64,000 nucleotides of DNA, taken from positions 1 through 64,000 of the forward strand of contig WFOS01000073.1 in NCBI GenBank assembly GCA_015487975.1, given 5' to 3'. The notes under the pieces are model-generated. The model was not told the DNA's origin. It made no database searches and was given only the letters and a program-made list of their open reading frames with translations. Source of the DNA: Ardenticatena sp. Lineage in GTDB: Bacteria > Chloroflexota > Anaerolineae > Ardenticatenales > Ardenticatenaceae. A program made the position numbers and the translations under genes. Below, one piece after another: positions 46,414 to 54,787 of the stretch (its first letter is position 1; each line of letters opens with the position of its first letter).

Positions 46414-48120
46414 ATGCATGAAAAACCCTGGTTGAAGTTTTATGATGAAGGGGTACCCGAAAGCCTGACGTACCCCGGCCACACCTTGGATGTGTTTCTC
46501 TCAGAAAGTGCCCGCGAATTTCCGCATAACACCGCCATCATTTTCTATGGTACCAACATCACCTACCGCGCACTGAATGAGGCCGTCGACCATTTTGCCG
46601 CGGCGTTGCAGCATTATGGCTTGCAAAAGGGCGACCGTGTTGCGGTGATGATGCCCAACTGCCCCCAGTATGTGATTGCCTATTATGGCACGCTGCGTGC
46701 TGGTGGCGTCGTTGTGCCGACCAATCCCATTTACACTGCTCACGAAGTCGAACACCAATTGCAGGATAGCGGGGCGCGCTTCGTCGCGACGTTGACAATG
46801 AGCCTCGACACGGTGCGTTCGGTGTTGGACAACACCAATGTGGAACATGTCATTGTCGACAATATCAAAGAGTATTTTCCCACCCATCTGCGTTTGCTCT
46901 TTACCTGGTTCAAAGAAAAGAAAGAGGGACATTACGCCGATATTTCGGATATGCCCAACGCCTCCTGGTTCAAGGATTTCTTGAAAGTTGGGGCAGCGTC
47001 CATACTGCGTCCTGGCGGAGCATCGAAGGATGACCTGGCGGTGTTGGGCTACACGGGCGGTACCACGGGCGTGCCCAAGGGGGCTATGCTGTTGCATCGC
47101 AACCTTGTGGCGAACACACTGCAGGTGGCTTCGTGGATGCCTGGGTTGGAAAAGGGGCAGGATAGCTGCTTGGGGGCATTGCCACTTTTCCATTCGTATG
47201 GCATGACCACGATCATGAACCTGAGCATTGCCAATGCGGGCACGATGATTCTCGTTCCCAACCCGCGCGATATTCCCTTCTTGTTGAAGATGATCGATAA
47301 ATACAAGCCCACCCTCTTCCCAGGTGTGCCGACGCTCTACACCGCGATCAACAACCACCCCGATACACCAAAGCACAATTTGAAATCCATCAAGTATTGT
47401 ATCAGTGGTGCAGCGGGGTTACCCCCCGAAGTGCAGTACAAGTTCGAAGAACTAACGGGTGCCAAACTGGTCGAAGGCTACGGCCTGACTGAGGCGAGCC
47501 CGGTAACACATGCCAACCCGCTCAATGGCACACGCAAAGTGGGCAGTATCGGTATTCCCTTCCCCGATACATTGGCGAAGATTGTACATCCTGAAACGGC
47601 GGAACCGTTGCCAGTGGGTGAAGACGGCGAACTCATCATTCATGGGCCACAGGTGATGGCCGGATACTACAACCGCCCAGATGAGACGCTGCAGACGCTT
47701 CGCAAGGATGCGGAAGGACGTGTCTGGTTATACACGGGGGATATTGCCCGCATGGACGAAGATGGTTACTTCTACATCGTCGATCGTAAGAAAGATTTGA
47801 TCATTGCTGGGGGGTATAACATCTATCCACGCGAAGTAGAAAATGTGCTCTATGAACATCCCGCTGTATTGGAAGCGGCTGTTGTAGGGGTGCCCCATGA
47901 GTACCGCGGCGAAACCGTCAAGGCATTTATCGTCCTGAAACCGGGTATGCAAGCGACGCCAGAAGAAATCGAACAGTTCTGCCGCGAGCGCCTGGCACCG
48001 TACAAGGTGCCGAAGCTGATTGAATTCCGCGATGAGTTGCCGAAAACCACAGTGGGCAAAATTCTGCGACGTGTGCTTGCCGAAGAGGAGCGCAAGAAGT
48101 TCGAGGCACAACAGTCGTAA
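46414..48120 (+). CDS. Long-chain fatty-acid--CoA ligase (AMP-forming)
   Basis: GYTGGTTGVPKGAML; EGYGLTEASPVTH; YTGDIARMDEDGYFYIVDRKKDLIIAGGYNIYPREVE. Confidence 0.95.
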   Translation: MHEKPWLKFYDEGVPESLTYPGHTLDVFLSESAREFPHNTAIIFYGTNITYRALNEAVDHFAAALQHYGLQKGDRVAVMMPNCPQYVIAYYGTLRAGGVVVPTNPIYTAHEVEHQLQDSGARFVATLTMSLDTVRSVLDNTNVEHVIVDNIKEYFPTHLRLLFTWFKEKKEGHYADISDMPNASWFKDFLKVGAASILRPGGASKDDLAVLGYTGGTTGVPKGAMLLHRNLVANTLQVASWMPGLEKGQDSCLGALPLFHSYGMTTIMNLSIANAGTMILVPNPRDIPFLLKMIDKYKPTLFPGVPTLYTAINNHPDTPKHNLKSIKYCISGAAGLPPEVQYKFEELTGAKLVEGYGLTEASPVTHANPLNGTRKVGSIGIPFPDTLAKIVHPETAEPLPVGEDGELIIHGPQVMAGYYNRPDETLQTLRKDAEGRVWLYTGDIARMDEDGYFYIVDRKKDLIIAGGYNIYPREVENVLYEHPAVLEAAVVGVPHEYRGETVKAFIVLKPGMQATPEEIEQFCRERLAPYKVPKLIEFRDELPKTTVGKILRRVLAEEERKKFEAQQS

Positions 48121-48155
48121 AAGAACCGCCCCTAACAACGCCTGTCTGAGATCCC

Positions 48156-48185
48156 AAGCCCCTACCGAGTGCTCGGTAGGGGCTT
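48156..48185. terminator. Terminator-like hairpin
   Basis: AAGCCCCTACCGAG-tg-CTCGGTAGGGGCTT perfect 14-bp arms. Confidence 0.75.
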
Positions 48186-48253
48186 CGATGACCTAGGAAC
48201 GACGTCATGCCTCTTGGGCATAAAAGTCGCACCATGGTCTTTTTGCGTTTTGT

Positions 48254-48282
48254 TTCACACTTTTTTGCGGAATGACTATAAT
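48254..48282 (+). promoter_or_regulatory. Sigma70-type promoter
   Basis: TTCACA - 17 nt - TATAAT. Confidence 0.7.
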
Positions 48283-48399
48283 TGGAACGATGCCCTTGTC
48301 CGCAACGGTGTGCATGTGAGGCGATGGGAAAAGTTGCAAAGGGGGCATGCTCTATGGTTGCTTTGGGTTGTAGAAAAAAATTGTAAGAGGAGGATTTTC

Positions 48400-48681
48400 A
48401 TGGCTCGTAAACTTGAACTGCATTTGACGCCGGAACAGCGTCGCGAACTGGAAGACATTCGCGACAACCATCCATTGCGCTACATGCGCGAACGTGCCGA
48501 AGCCCTGCTCAAAATCGCCGAAGGGAAATCCGGGCGCGAAGTGGCGCTGAAGCATCTGCCGAAGGAACGCCAGCCCGATACGGTGTACCGCTGGGTGCAC
48601 CGCTATCAGCAAGAAGGCGTGAAAGGCTTGTTCATCCGCCCTGGTCGTGGCCGCAAGCCCAAGAAGCGCAAGGATGCCTGA
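48400..48681 (+). CDS. Small helix-turn-helix protein resembling IS630-type transposase N-terminal domain
   Basis: LTPEQRRELEDIRDNHPLRYMRERAEALLKIAEGKSGREVA...TVYRWVHRYQQEGVKGLFIRPGRGRKPK; good RBS AAGAGGAGG. Confidence 0.7.
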   Translation: MARKLELHLTPEQRRELEDIRDNHPLRYMRERAEALLKIAEGKSGREVALKHLPKERQPDTVYRWVHRYQQEGVKGLFIRPGRGRKPKKRKDA

Positions 48682-48708
48682 CACTTCTCCCACGCTACGC
48701 TGAACACT

Positions 48709-50106
48709 ATGAACGAATCCTTCCTTGCCCGCGTGCGCCACATTCTGGATGACGAACGTGTTTCAACCGGCGAATCGGTGCGTGTTCTCCATGCACGCGA
48801 CCAGTCGTCGCATGCCGCCCATTTGCCGGATGTCGTTGTCTGGCCGCGCACCACCGAAGAAGTGCGTGCACTTGTGGCAACTGCTGCGCGTTTTCGCGTG
48901 CCTGTGGTGGGATGGGGTGCTGGGAGCAGCCTCGAAGGCAACCCCATCCCCATTCATGGCGGTATGGTGATCGACTTTTCGCAGATGAATCGCATTCTCG
49001 CCCTTCATGCCGCCGACTTCCAAGTCGTGGTGCAGCCTGGGGTGTTGTACAAAGACATGAACCGCACTCTGGCCCGCCACGGGCTCTTTTTTGCCCCTGA
49101 CCCTGGTGCGAATGCCAGCATTGGTGGCATGATTGCGAACAATGCTGCGGGGACGCGCACGGTCAAGTATGGGGCGACGCGCGATAACGTGCTGGCATTG
49201 GAAGTTGTGTTGGCTGATGGCTCTGTGGTGCATACCGGTTCGCGCTCGGTGAAGCAATCGGCGGGGTATGATCTTACGCACCTGTTCATCGGCTCAGAAG
49301 GCACATTGGGACTGATTACTGCTGCCACACTCAAACTCGCACCGCTCCCTGAGCATTTCAGCGCTGCCATTGCTTCGTTTCCATCCACAGCCGCTGCGGC
49401 CGACGCCGTCTATGCCATCATGGGCTCGGGGGTTGTCCCTGCTGCGCTGGAATTGTTGGATGCCAGTGCCATGCGCTACTTCTTGCTGAATACGGCGCTT
49501 GACCTGCCGGTTGCCCCTACGCTGCTCATGGAATTCCACGGCGCAACCGAAGCTGCCATTGCCAGTGAACTCGACCTGGTGCGTGAACTTTGTACCGACC
49601 TGGGGGCAACCGCCTTTGTGGCTGGCGTGGGGCGTGATGAACGTCACCGCATCTGGCGAGGTCGCCACCATCTTTTCCATGCCATGGTGCAGACGCATCC
49701 CAACCAGCCATACCTCATCACCGATGTGGCCGTGCCCATTTCACGCTACCCTGAGCTGGCTGCATTCATTGCCGCGTTGCTCGACACCATGGCGCTCGAT
49801 GGCGCACTCTTTGGGCATGCGGGCGATGGCAACGCACATACGGTTGTGTTTTCCCCTTCCGACGACGCCGAGACGTTCGATACTTTGCAGCGCTTCAACG
49901 ACCAAGTGGTTGAAAAAGCCCTGGCGCTTGAAGGCACATGCACGGGAGAACACGGCGTTGGTCTCGGCAAGCAAAAATACCTGCTTCGCGAATACGATGA
50001 GGCCACATTGGCGCTCATGGCACACCTCAAACGCACGCTCGATCCCCATAACATTCTCAACCCTGGCAAAGTGCTTCCTCCCACCTTCTTGACCGACTTG
50101 GCCTAA
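48709..50106 (+). CDS. FAD-binding oxidoreductase (GlcD/D-lactate dehydrogenase type)
   Basis: VVGWGAGSSLEGNPIPIHGGMVIDFSQMNRIL; PGANASIGGMIANNAAGTRTVKYGATRDNVLALEVVLADG; GTCTGEHGVGLGKQKYL. Confidence 0.94.
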   Translation: MNESFLARVRHILDDERVSTGESVRVLHARDQSSHAAHLPDVVVWPRTTEEVRALVATAARFRVPVVGWGAGSSLEGNPIPIHGGMVIDFSQMNRILALHAADFQVVVQPGVLYKDMNRTLARHGLFFAPDPGANASIGGMIANNAAGTRTVKYGATRDNVLALEVVLADGSVVHTGSRSVKQSAGYDLTHLFIGSEGTLGLITAATLKLAPLPEHFSAAIASFPSTAAAADAVYAIMGSGVVPAALELLDASAMRYFLLNTALDLPVAPTLLMEFHGATEAAIASELDLVRELCTDLGATAFVAGVGRDERHRIWRGRHHLFHAMVQTHPNQPYLITDVAVPISRYPELAAFIAALLDTMALDGALFGHAGDGNAHTVVFSPSDDAETFDTLQRFNDQVVEKALALEGTCTGEHGVGLGKQKYLLREYDEATLALMAHLKRTLDPHNILNPGKVLPPTFLTDLA

Positions 50107-50190
50107 ACCCCAATTGCCGCCTCTTTGCCTTCATCCTAGAATACGCCCACCCGACGCCCGCTTGTGCCAACCAACTGTATCAGCCTGACC

Positions 50191-51084
50191 ATGCCGCGTA
50201 GAAGCGTACTTGTTTTGGTTCTTGTGCTGTTCGTCGCGTTCTTTGTGCCCAACGTGAGCCGTCCTGCTGACCAGGTGCAGGGCTGTCTGTCCTGTGTGAA
50301 CGAACCGCCGACGGCTCATCTGCGGGTGCTTGTGTTCAACATGTTGCACGGTTTTCCCGGTGGTGAAGCGCGCATGGCACGTGCTGATAGGCTTGTTGCC
50401 ACTATGCAAGACCTTGGGGTAGATGTGGCGCTGTTGCAAGAAGTGTCGCACACGGGGCGCGATGGACACCTGGCTGCCTATGTGGCGGAGCGCGTGGAAA
50501 TGAATTGGGTCTATGCGCGTGCGAACGGTCATTTGGCAGCGATTGGCTTCGAAGAGGGCGAAGCCATTTTGAGCCGCTTCCCGCTGGAAGATGTGCGGTT
50601 TACCGAATTGCTTCCTCAGGCGGGTATGTTCGAGCACCGCATCGCGCTGGAAGCAACCCTGCGCACACAGGCAGGGAAGATTCGCTTGGTGAGTGTGCAT
50701 TTGACCGATGGCGACCCTCAGGTGAACAGAGCGCAAGCCCGTGCCTTGCAGGCTTTCGTGGCTGACCGCTCTACGCCTGCCTTGATTGGTGGCGACTTCA
50801 ACGCGCTGCCCGAAAGCGCCACCATGCGCACGTTGCGAGAGACATGGCAATGGGTGCCACCACCACCGTCTGTCCCAACCTGCTGTGTGGATGTGTTTGC
50901 ACCGCCAACGGCCACGTTTTCACACCGCATAGATGCGGCTTTTCTCGCCAACCCAAACAACACATGGTATGTCGCATCTGGCGTTCGCACGCTTGACACG
51001 CCGCAACCGACGGCGCATGGCTGGCTTTGGCCTTCCGACCATGCCGGCCTCTTGTTGGATTTGCAAACCAATCCAATGGAGTAG
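50191..51084 (+). CDS. Secreted endonuclease/exonuclease/phosphatase family protein
   Basis: N-terminal signal; LRVLVFNMLHG, VALLQEVS, LIGGDFNALP, WPSDHAGLLLDL. Confidence 0.9.
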   Translation: MPRRSVLVLVLVLFVAFFVPNVSRPADQVQGCLSCVNEPPTAHLRVLVFNMLHGFPGGEARMARADRLVATMQDLGVDVALLQEVSHTGRDGHLAAYVAERVEMNWVYARANGHLAAIGFEEGEAILSRFPLEDVRFTELLPQAGMFEHRIALEATLRTQAGKIRLVSVHLTDGDPQVNRAQARALQAFVADRSTPALIGGDFNALPESATMRTLRETWQWVPPPPSVPTCCVDVFAPPTATFSHRIDAAFLANPNNTWYVASGVRTLDTPQPTAHGWLWPSDHAGLLLDLQTNPME

Positions 51085-51090
51085 CACGTC

Positions 51091-51652
51091 ATGCTTGTTC
51101 CAAACCTCTTTTTCGCGTGTAATGGACTGACGGTTTCGCGCATTGTACAGGGGATGAGACACCTGGCCGCGTGGTGCTCGACCGTCGAAGAACGTCGCGA
51201 CGTTGTCGAATTTTGCCTGGAACATGGGATCCACACGTTCGACCATGCCGATATGTACGGCGGCTCGACCTGCGAAGCCTTGTTTGGTGAGGTGTTGGCA
51301 GAAGCGCCCTATTTCAACCCGATGTTCGACGGCACTTTCGCCGCAAGTGCGACGCTTGCGGCATGCCCCCATGGTCTGGTCGCCTCTGGCAGGAGGAGGG
51401 CGCTTTCACGGCGAAGATGAACGTTCGCGGCGTGTACGGCTGGCCTTGCATGGGATCGCGGCTGAGATGAACACCACCCCCGACACCATCGCACTGGCGT
51501 GGTTGTTGCATCATCCTGTGCAGCCGGTCCCTGTACTGGGCACAGGCAACCGTGAACACATTTTGAACGCCGTGCGTGCTTGCACACGCAACATGCCACG
51601 CGAAACCTGGTTTGGCCTGCTGGTGGCTTCACAGGGCATAGAAGTACCATAA
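51091..51652 (+). pseudogene. Aldo/keto reductase remnant (internal deletion plus frameshift)
   Basis: Frame 1 AKR N-terminus (SRIVQGMRHLAAW...HGIHTFDHADMYGG) followed in another frame by AKR C-terminal part (MVWSPLAGG...TIALAWLLHHPVQPVPVLGTGNREHI). Confidence 0.8.
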
Positions 51653-51666
51653 ACCTGGAGGCTGGT

Positions 51667-52116
51667 ATGCCTGTTTGTCCAACGTGCGGCAATCGTGTTG
51701 AACCGTATACCACGGTGTGCCCGTTCTGCGAACGGCGTATCCGTCGACGTGGGAGGCGTGGATACCGCCCGCGTTCCCCCATGCATGTTGTCAATCTCGA
51801 AGCGGGGATGCCTTCGGCCGAGGAAGCGCTGGTGCGCTTGCGGAGTGCGCTCACCACGGCGCGGCAACGGGGCAAACGAATTGTCAAAATCATCCATGGC
51901 TATGGCTCGCATGGTGTTGGTGGCACGTTGCGCCATGTTGTGCGGCGCGAACTGAACGCTCAAACACGGCGTGGTGCAATACGTCTGGTGGTGCGGGGTG
52001 AAGATTTTCACGCAGCCAATGCGTCACTCGATATGATGCTCGCCATGTATCCTGCGTTGCGCGACGACCCCGATTTTGGCCGTCGCAACGAAGGGATCAC
52101 AATTGTTCTGCTGTAA
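51667..52116 (+). CDS. Zinc-ribbon plus Smr-domain protein
   Basis: CPTCGNRVEPYTTVCPFC; VNLEAGMPSAEEALVRLRSAL...VKIIHGYGSHGVGGTLRHVVR. Confidence 0.82.
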   Translation: MPVCPTCGNRVEPYTTVCPFCERRIRRRGRRGYRPRSPMHVVNLEAGMPSAEEALVRLRSALTTARQRGKRIVKIIHGYGSHGVGGTLRHVVRRELNAQTRRGAIRLVVRGEDFHAANASLDMMLAMYPALRDDPDFGRRNEGITIVLL

Positions 52117-52136
52117 TCATCCCAAAGGAGGTCCTT

Positions 52137-52634
52137 ATGGCATACAAGGAAGGGTGGCAAGGGCGTGTGTACGAGGATTTCGAGGTTGGTGATGTGTACG
52201 TGCATCCCGTGGGGCGCACCATCACCAAAACCGACAACATTTGGTTTTCGGCACTGACGCTCAACCCCAACCCCATTCACCTGGACGATTTTTACGCTGC
52301 CCAAACTGAATTCGAGCGCCCATTGGTGAACTCGACATTCACGTTGGCGCTGGTAGTGGGGCTCTCGGTCTCCGACATTTCGCAGAATGCCATCAATTTG
52401 GGCTGGGATGAAGTACGCTTACCGCATCCTGTGTATGAGGGGGATACCATCTACGCCCAGAGTGAAGTGCTATCCAAGCGCGAATCGCGTTCACGCCCAC
52501 ACATGGGCATCGTCAAAGTGAAAACCATCGGCTACAACCAACATGGCGACGTGGTCATCGAATTTGTGCGTACCATCATGGTTTACAAACGAGGGCATGT
52601 GCCGCAAAAACCCCGCCCACGCCTTAAAGCGTAA
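52137..52634 (+). CDS. MaoC family dehydratase
   Basis: YEDFEVGDVYVHPVGRTITKTDNIWFSALTLNPNPIHLDDFYA. Confidence 0.9.
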   Translation: MAYKEGWQGRVYEDFEVGDVYVHPVGRTITKTDNIWFSALTLNPNPIHLDDFYAAQTEFERPLVNSTFTLALVVGLSVSDISQNAINLGWDEVRLPHPVYEGDTIYAQSEVLSKRESRSRPHMGIVKVKTIGYNQHGDVVIEFVRTIMVYKRGHVPQKPRPRLKA

Positions 52635-52767
52635 TGGTTGGGCATATTCACCATGCCTGACCCATGCATGAGGAGGATGAAGCAGGAAGTTGGTACCCTC
52701 TGATGCACGCACTCCATCAGGAGGGGCAAAATCATCATTGCGCGCATGCCTGCGACGGGGGGCTTTC

Positions 52768-54675
52768 ATGACACGCATCATTGGCGAACATTTGGCGCTT
52801 TCGTATGGCGGGTTCGACATCTTCGAGGCGATCAATGTGCAGATACCACCCAAGGCGCGGATTGCGCTGGTGGGCCCCAATGGCTGTGGCAAGAGCAGCC
52901 TTGTGCGTATCCTGGCAGGTGAGCAGGCGCCAACGAGTGGGCGTGTCAATTGGGCACGTGGCCTTCGCATTGGCTATTTGCCCCAATTGCCCAACTTGCC
53001 CCCCGATGAGACCCCCATGGGATACGTGCGACGCGCATTCGCCCACCTGGACGAGCAGGCAGCCCATCTGCGCCATTTGGAAGAGGTGTTGGCCAAACGT
53101 CCTGACGATGCCGAGGTGCTGGCGGCGTATGCAGAGGCGCAGGCGCGTTTTGAAGCAGCGGGTGGCTACACGTATGAGGCACGTATGCGCCACATTCTGT
53201 TGGGGGTGGGCGTTCCTGAAACGCTCTTCGATGCACCGTTGCGGCATTTGAGTGGTGGCCAACAGACACGGGTGGCGTTGGCACAGGTACTGGCGACCAC
53301 ACCCGATGTGCTCTTTCTGGACGAGCCAACCAACCATCTCGATGTCGATGGTGTCGAATGGTTGGAGCAATTTTTAGCGGCGTATGACGGGGCGCTCGTG
53401 TTCGTGGCACACGATCGGGCGTTCATCGATGCAGTGGCGACGGTGGTATGGGATCTGTCACATGGGCGCTTACGCGAATACAAAGGCAATTACAGCGCCT
53501 ATGTCGAGCAACGCGCTGAGGAATTGGCACGCGAGCAGGCTGCGTATGAGCGCCAGCAGGCTGAAATTGCCCGCACAGAGGCGTTCATTCGGCGATACAT
53601 GGCGGGGCAAAAATCGCGCCAGGCACGCGGGCGGCGTAAGCAGTTGGCGCGTCTCCAACGGCGCGACCGTCCGCAGACGTATCGCCCCCCACGTTTGCGG
53701 TTGCCGCCTGCTGAACGCACAGGCGATAACGTGCTGGAACTCAACGAAGTGGTGGCGGGCTATGCGCCTGAAAAGCCACTGGTGCGCACAGGCGTGCAGC
53801 GAATCATGCGCGGCGAGCGGGTGGCGCTCGTTGGTCCCAACGGGAGTGGAAAGACCACGCTGCTTCGCACCATTCTCGGCGACATACCGCCGTTGAGCGG
53901 GCACGTGCGGTTGGGGGCGAAGGTGCGTATCGGCTATTTTGCGCAAACGCACGCCCACCTGCGCCCAGAGGCGACTGTCTTGCAGCATATTCTCGAACAG
54001 GGCGTGTTGTACGAGGAGGCGCGCGCGTTGCTGGCGGCCTACCTGTTCACAGGGGATGCCATCGAAAAGCGCGTAGCAGATTTGAGTGGGGGGGAACGTG
54101 CTCGCTTGGCGTTGGCACTTCTCGCTGTTCAGCAGACCACCCTGCTTTTGTTGGATGAGCCAACAAATCACCTCGATATTCCTTCGCAAGAAGCGTTTCA
54201 GGCAGCGTTGGAGGCATTCGCAGGCACGATTCTATTCGTCTCTCACGACCGCTACCTGATCGAACACCTTGCCGACCAAGTGTGGGCCATCGTCCATGGG
54301 CAACTGTGGCAGTTCGAGGATGGGTGGCCTGCCTACCGTGCCTGGTTGCGGGAGCAGGTGCGCGTGGCAGATGCGCCTGCCGATGGTGCTATGGCATATG
54401 AAGCGCGCAAAGCTGCCCGTCGTGCCGCCGAACGGAAACGCCGAGTGCGGCAACGCCTGGAAGCAGAACAAGCCGAACTGGAAGCGCGTATGGCCTCGCT
54501 GGAAACGGAACTGGCGACACTGAGTGCATCGTTGGCGACGGCCAGCGAGCAGGGCGATGTCGAGGCGACGGCACGGTTGGGCGAGGTGTATGCGCGTGTC
54601 GAGGCGGCCTTGCAGGCTGCCGAGGAAGCGTGGTTGCAGATTGCGGAAGCATTGGAGGAGGAAGACGCCGTGTAA
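52768..54675 (+). CDS. ABC-F family ATP-binding protein
   Basis: Two P-loops (GPNGCGKSSL, GPNGSGKTTL), two LSGGQ-type signatures (HLSGGQQTRVAL, LSGGERARLAL), DEPTNHLD x2. Confidence 0.94.
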   Translation: MTRIIGEHLALSYGGFDIFEAINVQIPPKARIALVGPNGCGKSSLVRILAGEQAPTSGRVNWARGLRIGYLPQLPNLPPDETPMGYVRRAFAHLDEQAAHLRHLEEVLAKRPDDAEVLAAYAEAQARFEAAGGYTYEARMRHILLGVGVPETLFDAPLRHLSGGQQTRVALAQVLATTPDVLFLDEPTNHLDVDGVEWLEQFLAAYDGALVFVAHDRAFIDAVATVVWDLSHGRLREYKGNYSAYVEQRAEELAREQAAYERQQAEIARTEAFIRRYMAGQKSRQARGRRKQLARLQRRDRPQTYRPPRLRLPPAERTGDNVLELNEVVAGYAPEKPLVRTGVQRIMRGERVALVGPNGSGKTTLLRTILGDIPPLSGHVRLGAKVRIGYFAQTHAHLRPEATVLQHILEQGVLYEEARALLAAYLFTGDAIEKRVADLSGGERARLALALLAVQQTTLLLLDEPTNHLDIPSQEAFQAALEAFAGTILFVSHDRYLIEHLADQVWAIVHGQLWQFEDGWPAYRAWLREQVRVADAPADGAMAYEARKAARRAAERKRRVRQRLEAEQAELEARMASLETELATLSASLATASEQGDVEATARLGEVYARVEAALQAAEEAWLQIAEALEEEDAV

Positions 54676-54787
54676 ACATGGCTTGGCATTGCTTTGCTTC
54701 ATCCGACCTGTATGCTATCATCGCCTGCGATTGTTGCGCCGCCTGCGTGTGTCAGACGGCGCATTCTCATGGAGGGGGAACACACTG

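Noticed and set aside
48169-48399. Extended N-terminus of the HTH ORF
   Set aside because: Contains the promoter and part of a terminator hairpin; start at 48400 has a strong RBS
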